From Thermaurantiacus tibetensis (lineage in GTDB: Bacteria; Pseudomonadota; Alphaproteobacteria; Sphingomonadales; Sphingomonadaceae), in assembly GCF_015354055.1 (NCBI RefSeq), contig NZ_JACHTM010000005.1:48646-112645 (forward strand): 64,000 nt of DNA, read 5' to 3'. Of this stretch, positions 1 through 7,643 are shown in pieces. Made by a program: the position numbers and the translations under genes. The first letter of the stretch is position 1. Every line of letters starts with the position of its first letter. The notes below the pieces were generated by a model. It made no database searches and was not told where the DNA came from. It was given only the letters and a program-made list of their open reading frames with translations.

Positions 1-824
1 GGCGGGCCGAAGGCAAGCCCGAGCGCAGCGCCCGGGGTGCGCGCCCGGGCAAGATCGCGCACGAGCGCCACCCACTCGTGGACGGCGGCCCAGAGCGGGT
101 TGAGGGTGGGCAGGTTGCGGATGATTCCGTAGCGCGGGCGGTCATCCGCGCGCTCCGGCTCGAAGGTTCCGAACAGCCGGTCCCAGACGATGAAGACGCC
201 GCCGAAGTTCCGGTCAAGGTAGCGCGGGTTGGTCGCATGGTGGACCCGGTGGTGGGAGGGCGTGTTCAAGACCGCCTCGACAAGCCGCGGAAGCCGGCCG
301 ACCTGCTCGGTATGGATGAAGAACTGGTAGACGAGGTTGAGCCCGGCCACGAAGACCACCATCTCCGGCGGGAAGCCGAGGAGGAACAGCGGCAGGCGGA
401 AGAGGAAGGAGAGGCTTACAAAGCCGGTCCAGGTCTGCCGCAGCGCCGTCGTCAGGTTGTAGTGCTGCGAGCTGTGGTGGACGACATGGCTCGCCCAGAA
501 CCAGCGCACCCGGTGGGCGGTGCGGTGGAACCAGTAATAGGCAAGGTCGTCGGCCACGAAGGCGAGCAGGAACGCCCACCAGGCAAAGGGGATGTCGAAC
601 AGCCGGAACTGGTACGCGAAGGCGGCGACGCCTGCGACCGGTGCAGCGACGAGCGCACCCGCCACCGTCGAGCCAAGGCCCAGGGCGAGGCTCGCTCCGG
701 CATCGCGCCACTCATAGGCGCCGACCCCGCGCAGCCTCACCGCCACCATCTCGAGGAGGACGAGCGCGACGAACAGCGGGATGGCAAGCTGGACCGGGTC
801 GGGCAGGGGCGGCGACAGCGTCAT
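1..824 (-). CDS. Sterol desaturase / fatty acid hydroxylase family protein, C-terminus cut by window edge
   Basis: This is a membrane di-iron oxygenase of the fatty acid hydroxylase superfamily, which hydroxylates or desaturates lipid C-H bonds; the substrate cannot be told from sequence. Three histidine clusters are visible: HRTAH near residue 101, HVVHH near 113 and HHRVHH near 197, with hydrophobic segments before and between them. About 274 residues are present and the frame is still open at base 1, so the C-terminus is missing. The ATG at 824 overlaps the stop of the upstream small gene (ATGA), indicating translational coupling. I am sure of the family and unsure of the lipid. Confidence 0.85.
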   Translation of the reverse strand, partial: MTLSPPLPDPVQLAIPLFVALVLLEMVAVRLRGVGAYEWRDAGASLALGLGSTVAGALVAAPVAGVAAFAYQFRLFDIPFAWWAFLLAFVADDLAYYWFHRTAHRVRWFWASHVVHHSSQHYNLTTALRQTWTGFVSLSFLFRLPLFLLGFPPEMVVFVAGLNLVYQFFIHTEQVGRLPRLVEAVLNTPSHHRVHHATNPRYLDRNFGGVFIVWDRLFGTFEPERADDRPRYGIIRNLPTLNPLWAAVHEWVALVRDLARARTPGAALGLAFGP

Positions 825-1159
825 TGGCGAGAGCCGGGAGCGCGGATGGGCAGGGGCACCCGTCGGAGGAACGGCTCGCCGAGGTCGAGCGTGCCGCCCT
901 GCGGCAGCGCGCCGCGCGGCAACGGGCGGGAGACCAGCCGGTCGCCGAGCGGAAGGACCACGGCGAGCGCCCCGTCCTCGGCCTCGACGAGTGCCGAGCG
1001 GCCGTCGGCGGAGAGATGCACGCCAGCCGGCCGGAAGCCGGGGATGCGCCCCGCCTCCTCGGCGGCACGCGCCGCGGTAAGCGGCGGGCTGGCCCGGAAG
1101 CCGAGGAGCCAGGCCATGCCGGTGAGCAGGAGGACGCCGAGGGCGGAAAGGAGCAGCAT
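821..1159 (-). CDS. Small membrane-anchored hypothetical protein
   Basis: A 112-residue protein I do not recognise. It begins with one strong hydrophobic segment (residues 1-20, LLLSALGVLLLTGMAWLLGF), followed by a soluble domain of about 85 residues that looks like short beta strands (for example SALVEAEDGALAVVLPLGD). It is probably anchored in the inner membrane facing the periplasm. Its stop overlaps the start of the sterol desaturase gene by 4 bases, so the two are likely made together. The ATG at 1159 was chosen because it directly precedes the membrane segment; no clear Shine-Dalgarno sequence is visible. The frame stays open far upstream, but that extension is antisense to mnhA. Confidence 0.6.
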   Translation of the reverse strand: MLLLSALGVLLLTGMAWLLGFRASPPLTAARAAEEAGRIPGFRPAGVHLSADGRSALVEAEDGALAVVLPLGDRLVSRPLPRGALPQGGTLDLGEPFLRRVPLPIRAPGSRQ

Positions 1160-1280
1160 CGCAACGTGGGCGGCATAGCCGTTGCGCGGCGGAAGCGGAA
1201 GCGCCGCCGCGGCTGTCCCAGAGGTGACGCAAGGGCACGGAAATCGGATGGAAACAGGGGGATTCCACGGCCGCCGGCCC

Positions 1281-1309
1281 TCGACGCGGCGCGCGTTCGT
1301 CCCTAGCTG
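1281..1309 (+). promoter_or_regulatory. Candidate sigma-70-type promoter of the mnh operon
   Basis: TCGACG (four matches to TTGACA), 17 bases, then TAGCTG. It lies in the 189-base gap between the divergent small gene and mnhA, 39 bases before the mnhA start. Inferred from pattern only. Confidence 0.35.
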
Positions 1310-1348
1310 TCGCAGACCTGCCACGCGCCGGAGACCCGAGCCCAGACG

Positions 1349-4213
1349 ATGACGCTCTTCCTGCCCCTCCTGGTGCTGCTGCCGTTCCTCGGGCTGCCGC
1401 TCCTGCTGGTCGTGGACCGGCTCGGGCGGCGGGCGGTTGCAGTGGCGGCGGGCGCCACCATGCTGGCCGGGCTTGGCCTCCTGGCCGCCCTCGCGCCGCC
1501 CGTGCTGGCGGGCGACGCCCTCGTCCTCTGGCGGCCCTGGCTTCCGGACTGGGGTCTCGACCTCTCGTTCCGCCTTGACGGGCTCGGGCTCCTCTTCACC
1601 CTTCTCATCTACGGCATCGGCGCGCTCATCGTCCTCTACGCCTTCTACTACATGCCGGCCGACGACCGGCTGACCCGCTTCCTCATGACGCTGCTCGCGT
1701 TTGCCGGCGGCATGCTCGGCGTGGTGCTCGCCGAGAACCTGCTCCTCATGCTGCTGTTCTGGGAGGTGACGAGTCTCACCTCCTTCCTCCTCATCGCCTA
1801 CAAGTCGAAGTACCACGACAGCCGCATCGCCGCGCGCATGGCGCTTGCCGTGACCGGCGGCGGCGGGCTGGCGCTGCTTGCTGGCATCCTCCTCCTCGGC
1901 CACATCGCGGGCAGCTTCGAGCTTTCGGTCATCCTCGACCGCGGCGACCTCATCCGCCAGCACCGGCTCTACGCGCCGATGCTGGTCCTCGTGCTGCTCG
2001 GCGCCTTCACCAAGTCGGCGCAGGTTCCGTTCCACTTCTGGCTGCCGAACGCGATGGCCGCGCCCACGCCGGTCTCGGCCTATCTCCACTCCGCCACCAT
2101 GGTGAAGGCGGGCGTCTTCCTGCTCGGCCGGCTCTATCCTGCGCTTGCCGGCACCGAGCTCTGGTTCCTGCTCGTGACGGGGACGGGCGCCGTTACGTTG
2201 CTGCTTGGCGCCTACCTCGCGCTCTTGAAGCACGACTTCAAGGGCCTGCTCGCCTACTCGACGATCAGCCACCTCGGGCTCATCACGCTGCTGTTCGGGC
2301 TCGACACGCCGACGAGCGCGGTGGCTGCCGTCTTCCACATCATCAACCACGCCGTCTTCAAGGCGTCGCTCTTCATGGTGGCGGGCGTCATCGACATCCA
2401 GTGCGGCACCCGCGACATGCGGCGGATCAACGGCCTCATGAAGTACATGCCGGTCACCGCGACGCTCGGCATCGTCGCCGCCGGTGCCATGGCCGGAGTG
2501 CCGTTCCTGAACGGGTTCCTCTCCAAGGAGATGTTCTTCGCCGAGACCGTGGCCTACCCGAGCTTCGGCGGCTACGGCACCTTCGTGCTCCCGGCGATCG
2601 CGACGGTGGCCGGCATCCTCTCGGTCGGCTACTCGGCGCGCTTCGTCCACGACGTCTTCTTCAACGGCGAGCCCGTCGACCTGCCGAAGACCCCGGCGCC
2701 GCCGCCCCGCTTCATGCGGCTGCCCATGGAGGTGCTGGTCGCCATCGTGGTCATCGTCGGCGTGGCGCCGCAATTGTCGGTCGGCTGGCTCCTCGAGACC
2801 GCGTCCGCCGCCGTGCTCGCTGGCAAGGCCCCGCCCATCAAGCTCGCCGTGTGGCACGGCTTCAACCTGCCACTCGTCATGAGCATCGTGGCCCTTGGCG
2901 GCGGCATCTTCTACTACTGGCGGCGCGACCGCGTCTTCACGCTTCACGAACGCTACGCGCTCGACTTTTCCTCGCCGGTTGCCTTCGAGCGCGCCTACAA
3001 TGGTGCCACTGCCTGGGCGCGTGCCGCGCTCGCCCGGCTCGATGCCCGCACGCTCGCCCAGTACGCAGGGCTGTTCCTGGGCCTTGCCATCCTGGTCGGC
3101 GCGCTTGCCTGGTTGACGTCGCCTGCGGAGTCGTCCGGCGCACCGCTCGCCGGTCCGCTACCGCTCACGCCTGTCGACCCCGTCTCGGCCGGCGCGTTCC
3201 TGGTGCTCGTGCTTGGCGTGGCGGGCGCCACCTGGTTCGTCGCCGAGCGGCTCCTTGCCATCCTCTTCATGAGCGTCGCCGGACTCGTGGTCAGCCTCGC
3301 GTTCATCCGCTTCGCGGCACCCGATCTTGCGCTCACCCAGCTCTCGGTCGAGCTTGCGACCATCATGTTGATGCTGCTTGCGCTGCGGTTCCTGCCCCAG
3401 ACGGGACCGGCCGAGCGCGGCCGCAAGGCGCGGGTTGCAACCGGCTCGGTCGCCGTCGGCGCCGGGCTGGGTGCCGCCGCTCTCGCCTTCGCGATGCTCA
3501 CCCGACCGTTCGAGACCATCTCGGGCTACCATATCGAAAATGCCAAGCCGCTCGCCGGCGGGACCAACGTCGTCAACGTGATCCTCGTCGACTTCCGCGG
3601 GTTCGACACGCTGGGCGAGATCGCGGTGCTCGCCATGGCCGCGCTCGGCACCCATGCGGCGCTCCGTGGCGCACGGCTCCGGGCGTTCGTCCGCGATGCG
3701 GCGAGCGCGGCCGACCGCTACCCCATCATGCTGCGGATGCTGATGCAGCCGATGCTCCCGCTCGCCCTTGCCGTTGCCGTCTACATCTTCCTGCGCGGCC
3801 ACAACCTGCCCGGCGGCGGGTTCATCGCCGGGCTCATCGCCGCCATCGCCTATGTGCTCCAGTACATGGCGGGCGGCATCGCCTTCGCCTCGGCCCGCAT
3901 CCGGCTCGACTTCGTGCTGCTCCTGGGGGTGGGCCTTCTCGTCGCGGCGCTCACCGGCGTTGCCAGCATGGTCCTCGGCTTCCCGTTCCTGAAGAGCGCC
4001 TGGACCTACGTGAAGGCCGCGCCGCTCGACGACATCGGGCTCGCCTCGAGCCTCGTCTTCGACACGGGCATCTTCCTTGTCGTCGTGGCGTCGGTGCTCC
4101 TGGTGCTGACCGAGCTCGGCCGGCTCCACGTGGTGGAGCCTGCGCTGCGGCCTGCCGGCCGGGCGGGACCCGAGCCTTCCCCGGCGCGCGCGCCGGCCGA
4201 GGCGGAGGGGTAG
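1349..4213 (+). CDS. mnhA: Mrp/Mnh cation:proton antiporter, fused subunits A and B
   Basis: The largest subunit of the multi-subunit Na+(K+)/H+ antiporter, 954 residues, in the inner membrane. The first two thirds resemble respiratory complex I subunit NuoL, with many hydrophobic helices and a conserved acidic helix (LLFWEVTSL near residue 135). A DUF4040-type segment lies near residue 645 (AFIRFAAPDLALTQL). From about residue 790 the sequence becomes an MnhB domain with the typical HNLPGGGF motif near 817. A and B are therefore one polypeptide, as in the PhaAB type known from rhizobia. It heads a six-gene operon, 3 bases before mnhC. Such antiporters export sodium or keep pH and K+ balance. 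Confidence 0.95.
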   Translation: MTLFLPLLVLLPFLGLPLLLVVDRLGRRAVAVAAGATMLAGLGLLAALAPPVLAGDALVLWRPWLPDWGLDLSFRLDGLGLLFTLLIYGIGALIVLYAFYYMPADDRLTRFLMTLLAFAGGMLGVVLAENLLLMLLFWEVTSLTSFLLIAYKSKYHDSRIAARMALAVTGGGGLALLAGILLLGHIAGSFELSVILDRGDLIRQHRLYAPMLVLVLLGAFTKSAQVPFHFWLPNAMAAPTPVSAYLHSATMVKAGVFLLGRLYPALAGTELWFLLVTGTGAVTLLLGAYLALLKHDFKGLLAYSTISHLGLITLLFGLDTPTSAVAAVFHIINHAVFKASLFMVAGVIDIQCGTRDMRRINGLMKYMPVTATLGIVAAGAMAGVPFLNGFLSKEMFFAETVAYPSFGGYGTFVLPAIATVAGILSVGYSARFVHDVFFNGEPVDLPKTPAPPPRFMRLPMEVLVAIVVIVGVAPQLSVGWLLETASAAVLAGKAPPIKLAVWHGFNLPLVMSIVALGGGIFYYWRRDRVFTLHERYALDFSSPVAFERAYNGATAWARAALARLDARTLAQYAGLFLGLAILVGALAWLTSPAESSGAPLAGPLPLTPVDPVSAGAFLVLVLGVAGATWFVAERLLAILFMSVAGLVVSLAFIRFAAPDLALTQLSVELATIMLMLLALRFLPQTGPAERGRKARVATGSVAVGAGLGAAALAFAMLTRPFETISGYHIENAKPLAGGTNVVNVILVDFRGFDTLGEIAVLAMAALGTHAALRGARLRAFVRDAASAADRYPIMLRMLMQPMLPLALAVAVYIFLRGHNLPGGGFIAGLIAAIAYVLQYMAGGIAFASARIRLDFVLLLGVGLLVAALTGVASMVLGFPFLKSAWTYVKAAPLDDIGLASSLVFDTGIFLVVVASVLLVLTELGRLHVVEPALRPAGRAGPEPSPARAPAEAEG

Positions 4214-4216
4214 CCG

Positions 4217-4567
4217 ATGGAACTTCTCCTCGCGCTCGGCATCGGCCTTCTCGTGGGCTGCGGCGTCTGGCTGGCGCTCGCCAGCCGCACCTTCCCCGTG
4301 ATCCTCGGCCTCACCCTCATCGGCTATGCGGTGAACCTTCTCATCTTCTTCGGCGGGCGGATCGGCGCCTCGGCACCGCCGCTCGCGCTTCCCGGCGCGA
4401 CCGGCCTTGCCGACCCGCTGCCGCAGGCCCTTGTGCTGACCGCGATCGTCATCGGCTTCGGCATGACCGCCTACTTCGTCGCGCTCGCGCTCAAGGGCAT
4501 CGGCGAGAGCGGGGTGGATGCCGTCGACCTCCCCGCTTCGCGCGACGACACGGGGGAGGAGCCGTGA
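4217..4567 (+). CDS. mnhC: Mrp/Mnh antiporter subunit C
   Basis: A 116-residue membrane protein with three hydrophobic segments, homologous to NuoK. The pattern LASRTFPVILGLTLIGYAVN with a following LPQALVLTAIVIGFGMTA stretch is typical of MnhC. It partners with subunits A and D in the antiporter complex. Its stop overlaps the GTG start of mnhD by 4 bases (GTGA), and it begins 3 bases after mnhA. The acidic tail after residue 100 (ESGVDAVDLPASRDDTGEEP) is usual for this subunit. Confidence 0.95.
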   Translation: MELLLALGIGLLVGCGVWLALASRTFPVILGLTLIGYAVNLLIFFGGRIGASAPPLALPGATGLADPLPQALVLTAIVIGFGMTAYFVALALKGIGESGVDAVDLPASRDDTGEEP

Positions 4568-6084
4568 CGCACCTCGCCTTCCTCCCCTTCCTGGTCCCCT
4601 TCCTGGCCGCCGCCCTCCTGCTCCTCGTGCCGGGCGAGGCGCGAAAGGCACAGCGCGCGGCGAGCCTTGGCGCGACCCTTCTCGGCCTCGTCCTGTCCGT
4701 GGCGCTGGTGGCGGCGGTTTCGGACGGCAGCATCCTCGTCTACCGCCTGGGGGACTGGGCCGCGCCCTTCGGCATCGTGTTCGTGGCCGACCGGCTTTCG
4801 GCCATGATGGTGCTGCTCCTCTTCGCGCTCGCCGTGCCGGCGCTCCTTGCCGCCATGCGCGGCATCGACGGCCGCGGGCTTCACTTCCACGCCCTCTTCC
4901 AGTTCCAGCTGGCAGGCATTGCCGGCGCCTTCCTGACCGGAGACCTCTTCAATCTCTTCGTCTGCTTCGAGATCCTCCTCATCGCCTCCTACGCGCTGCT
5001 GCTCCATGCCGGCGGGCTCGAGCGGACGCGCGCCGGCCTCACCTATGTCGCGCTCAACCTTGTCGGCTCCGCCCTGTTCCTTGTCGGCCTCGGCCTTCTC
5101 TACGGCACCATGGGCACCCTCAACCTCGCCGACCTCGCCTTCCGGCTGCCGACGGTGGCGGCCAGTGACGTGCCGCTGGTGCGGGTTGCCCTCGTGCTCG
5201 TCGCGCTCGTGTTCCTGCTGAAGGCCGCCGTCTTCCCGATGGCCTTCTGGCTTCCCCATGCCTATGCGGCGGCAACGGTTCCGGTGGCCGCGCTGTTCGC
5301 GATCATGACCAAGGTGGGCGTGGTGGCGCTGCTCCGCCTGGCCGTGGTCGCGCTGCCGGATTCGGCTGCGGGCGCCGGGCTGCTGTCCCCCTGGCTTCAG
5401 GTTCTGGCGCTCGGCACCATCCTTCTCGGCACGGTCGCGGCGCTTGCCGCACGGCGCCTTGCGGTCACGGCAGCGAGCCTCGTCCTCGTCTCGTCGGGAA
5501 CCCTGCTCTTCGCGGTTGCCGACGCGCGCGAGGCGGCGACCGCCGCCCTCCTCTACTATCTCCCGCACACGACGCTGGCCACCGCGGGCCTGTTCGTGCT
5601 GGCCGGCATCATTGCCGCCGAGCGCGGCGACCTCGCCGACCGGCTGGTGCGCGGGGCGGCCATGGCGCGGGCGCTCCCCATCGGCCTTGCCTTCGCCCTC
5701 CTTGCGCTCGCCGTCTCCGGCATGCCGCCGCTCTCCGGCTTCCTCGGCAAGCTGATGCTGATGCAGGGGGCCGGCAGCGGCGGCTGGCAGCCGGCCTGGT
5801 GGGCGGCGCTCCTTGTCTCGGGGCTGGTGGCTGCCCTTGTCCTCGCGCGGACGGCGAGCGTCCTCTTCTGGGAGCCGCGCGAGGCGGCACCCCCTCGCGG
5901 GCGCCTTCCCGTGCCGCCTGCGGCCCTCCTGCTTCTCGTCCTCGCCAGTCCGGCGCTCACCGTCGCAGCCCCGGCGGTTGCCGGCTACGCTGGCGCGGCG
6001 GCCGGGCAGCTCCACGCGCGCGTGCCCTACATGGTGGCGGTGGTGGGCGCAGGCCCCGACATTCCGCGCGAGGTGCGGCCATGA
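4564..6084 (+). CDS. mnhD: Mrp/Mnh antiporter subunit D
   Basis: A 506-residue inner-membrane subunit of the NuoM/NuoN type, with about 14 hydrophobic helices and the proton-antiporter core. Key patterns are LFVCFEILLIASYALLL near residue 120, with the acidic residue needed for ion translocation, FLLKAAVFPMAFWLPHAYAA near 220, and SGMPPLSGFLGKLMLMQG near 385. The GTG at 4564 is chosen because it overlaps the mnhC stop and is followed at once by a membrane segment; the same frame is open far upstream, but that part is antisense-like. The stop overlaps the mnhE start (ATGA). Confidence 0.95.
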   Translation: MTHLAFLPFLVPFLAAALLLLVPGEARKAQRAASLGATLLGLVLSVALVAAVSDGSILVYRLGDWAAPFGIVFVADRLSAMMVLLLFALAVPALLAAMRGIDGRGLHFHALFQFQLAGIAGAFLTGDLFNLFVCFEILLIASYALLLHAGGLERTRAGLTYVALNLVGSALFLVGLGLLYGTMGTLNLADLAFRLPTVAASDVPLVRVALVLVALVFLLKAAVFPMAFWLPHAYAAATVPVAALFAIMTKVGVVALLRLAVVALPDSAAGAGLLSPWLQVLALGTILLGTVAALAARRLAVTAASLVLVSSGTLLFAVADAREAATAALLYYLPHTTLATAGLFVLAGIIAAERGDLADRLVRGAAMARALPIGLAFALLALAVSGMPPLSGFLGKLMLMQGAGSGGWQPAWWAALLVSGLVAALVLARTASVLFWEPREAAPPRGRLPVPPAALLLLVLASPALTVAAPAVAGYAGAAAGQLHARVPYMVAVVGAGPDIPREVRP

Positions 6085-6578
6085 GCTGGCGCGAGAGGCT
6101 CCTGCCTCAGCCCGTCATCAGCCTTCTCATCGTCTTCCTCTGGCTGGTGGTGGTCTCGCGGTTCACCTTGGGCAGCCTGGTGATGGGGACGATCGTGGGC
6201 CTCCTCGTTCCGCTCCTCGTGCGGAACTTCTGGGTCGATCGCCCGGTGATGCACCGGCCGCTCCTCGCGCTCGGCCTGTTTGCGCGGGTGCTCGGCGACA
6301 TCGTCGTCGCCAACGTCGAGGTGGCCCGCCTTGTCCTCGGGCCACCCGGGCGGCTCCGGCCCGCCTTCCTCGAGCTGCCGCTCGAGATCTCGAGCCCCTA
6401 TGTCGCAACCATCCTGGCCAGCATCGTGTCCTTGACCCCCGGGACGGTCTCGATCGACATCGACATGGACCGCCGCCTGGTCCTCATCCACGCCCTCAAC
6501 GCCCCCGACCCGGAGGCCGCGGTTGCCACCATCAAGCGCCGCTACGAAGCGCCCCTGAAGGAGATCTTCGGATGCTGA
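6081..6578 (+). CDS. mnhE: Mrp/Mnh antiporter subunit E
   Basis: A 165-residue subunit with two or three N-terminal hydrophobic segments (residues 10-45) and a soluble C-terminal domain. The family pattern SLTPGTVSIDIDMDRRLVLI near residue 115 is clear. It is required for assembly and activity of the Mrp complex rather than being a channel subunit. It overlaps mnhD by 4 bases and mnhF by 7 bases, consistent with strict co-translation. Confidence 0.93.
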   Translation: MSWRERLLPQPVISLLIVFLWLVVVSRFTLGSLVMGTIVGLLVPLLVRNFWVDRPVMHRPLLALGLFARVLGDIVVANVEVARLVLGPPGRLRPAFLELPLEISSPYVATILASIVSLTPGTVSIDIDMDRRLVLIHALNAPDPEAAVATIKRRYEAPLKEIFGC

Positions 6579-6841
6579 CAGTCGCCGTGCCGCTCACCAT
6601 CGGCCTCGTCGGCCTGGCGATGGCCCTCAACCTCTGGCGGCTGCTCGCCGGCCCCGCGCTCGAGGACCGGATCCTCGCGCTCGACACGCTCACCGTCAAC
6701 GCGATCGCGCTCGTCATGCTGGCCGGGATCGCGCTTGGCACCCGGGCCTATTTCGAGGCCGCGCTCATCCTCGCCATGATGGGCTTCGTCGGCACCGTCG
6801 CGCTGGCCAAGTACCGCCTCGGCGGCGACATCATCGAGTAG
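6572..6841 (+). CDS. mnhF: Mrp/Mnh antiporter subunit F
   Basis: An 89-residue protein with three hydrophobic helices. The motif GPALEDRILALDTLTVNAIA near residue 28 matches the MnhF signature (DRxxALD). The ATG at 6572 lies inside the last codons of mnhE, overlapping by 7 bases. It is a small membrane subunit of the same antiporter; mnhG follows after 8 bases. Confidence 0.93.
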   Translation: MLTVAVPLTIGLVGLAMALNLWRLLAGPALEDRILALDTLTVNAIALVMLAGIALGTRAYFEAALILAMMGFVGTVALAKYRLGGDIIE

Positions 6842-6849
6842 GGCCTTCC

Positions 6850-7161
6850 ATGCTCCCGTCTGCCCTCGACATTCTCGTGAGCCTCCTGCTGCTGGTCGGC
6901 GGTGGCTTCGCCCTCGTCGGCTCGATCGGGCTTGCCCGCCTGCCCGACTTCATGATGCGGCTCCACGGGCCGACCAAGGCCACGACGCTGGGGGTAGGCG
7001 CCATCGTGGTGGCGGCGATGGTGCACACGTCGGCAACCAGCGGCCGGCTCTCGCTTCAGGAGCTCGCGATCTCGCTGTTCCTGTTCATCACCGCACCGGT
7101 CGTCGCGCATCTCCTTTCGAAGGCGGCGCTCGCGCAGAAGGCCCGCGACGGGGACGGCTAG
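6850..7161 (+). CDS. mnhG: Mrp/Mnh antiporter subunit G
   Basis: A 103-residue membrane protein and the last gene of the operon. The motif GSIGLARLPDFMMRLHGPTK near residue 24, followed by TTLGVGAI, is diagnostic of MnhG/PhaG. Three hydrophobic segments are present. The convergent MerC-like gene ends only 16 bases beyond its stop, and no hairpin terminator is visible in that gap. Confidence 0.94.
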   Translation: MLPSALDILVSLLLLVGGGFALVGSIGLARLPDFMMRLHGPTKATTLGVGAIVVAAMVHTSATSGRLSLQELAISLFLFITAPVVAHLLSKAALAQKARDGDG

Positions 7162-7177
7162 GGCCCGGCGCTCCCGG

Positions 7178-7567
7178 TCAGGCCCGGCGCAGGCGCCAGT
7201 TGCGCCAGTGGGCAAAGGCCACCACGAACCCGCCGCCGACCGTCAGCAGCTGCTCAAAGGGCGCCAGGCCGTGCGCCCACGCGCCCGCCGCCATCAGCAG
7301 GAAGCCCAGCGCGGCGAGCTGCCAGGGACGGCCATCGCCATGGCGCAGGATTCCGCGCCGCAGCGCAACCGCCGAGACCGGCGCGGCAAGCGCAAGCAGC
7401 GCCCAGTGCAGCCAGCCCGGGCCATGATGGTCGAGCGTGCCGAGCGCGGCAGCGAGCGGTGCCAGCCCCAGGCCCAGCGGCATGAGGAGGCAGTGGACGA
7501 GGCACAGGCTGGAGAGCGCGGCGGCCACGCCATCGGCAGGCACCGCGACCTCGGGGCGGGACGCCAT
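7178..7567 (-). CDS. MerC-domain membrane protein
   Basis: A 129-residue protein with four hydrophobic helices and the paired cysteine motif CLVHCLLMP near residue 22 that defines the MerC family. MerC of mercury operons imports Hg2+, but there is no mer gene nearby. Stand-alone MerC-like proteins of this length occur next to Fur-family metal regulation in proteobacteria. A palindrome covering the -10 box just upstream fits control by a Zur- or Fur-type repressor, so a role in zinc or other soft-metal handling is more likely than mercury resistance. It sits 76 bases downstream of nadB on the same strand but has its own promoter. Confidence 0.75.
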   Translation of the reverse strand: MASRPEVAVPADGVAAALSSLCLVHCLLMPLGLGLAPLAAALGTLDHHGPGWLHWALLALAAPVSAVALRRGILRHGDGRPWQLAALGFLLMAAGAWAHGLAPFEQLLTVGGGFVVAFAHWRNWRLRRA

Positions 7568-7592
7568 GGGACGATCCTTCTTCGAGTCGGCG

Positions 7593-7624
7593 GATGAGAT
7601 ATTGTATCATCCCGCGCGCGTCAA
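7593..7624 (-). promoter_or_regulatory. Promoter with overlapping Fur/Zur-like palindromic operator for the MerC-like gene
   Basis: On the minus strand TTGACG (7624-7619), 17 bases, then TATCTC (7601-7596). Across the -10 lies GATGAGATATTGTATCATC (7593-7611), a 19-base inverted repeat matching in 7 of 9 pairs. It is a markedly AT-rich island in GC-rich DNA, 26 bases before the start codon. AT-rich 19-base palindromes over the -10 are typical of Fur-family repressors; which member binds is an inference. Confidence 0.55.
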
Positions 7625-7643
7625 CCGGCACAAGCGGGCTGGT

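Noticed and set aside
821..2947. Minus-strand frame of 708 codons reaching into mnhA
   Set aside because: Only the last 112 codons are protein-like (the small anchored protein). The upstream part is antisense to mnhA and low in hydrophobic residues.
2401..4563. N-terminal extension of mnhD upstream of 4564
   Set aside because: The frame is open but overlaps mnhA and mnhC in another register and is Arg/His-rich. The GTG at 4564 overlapping the mnhC stop is the natural start.
7178..7567. Mercury resistance gene merC
   Set aside because: The domain matches, but there is no merR, merT, merP or merA, and the upstream operator is of Fur/Zur type rather than a MerR site.
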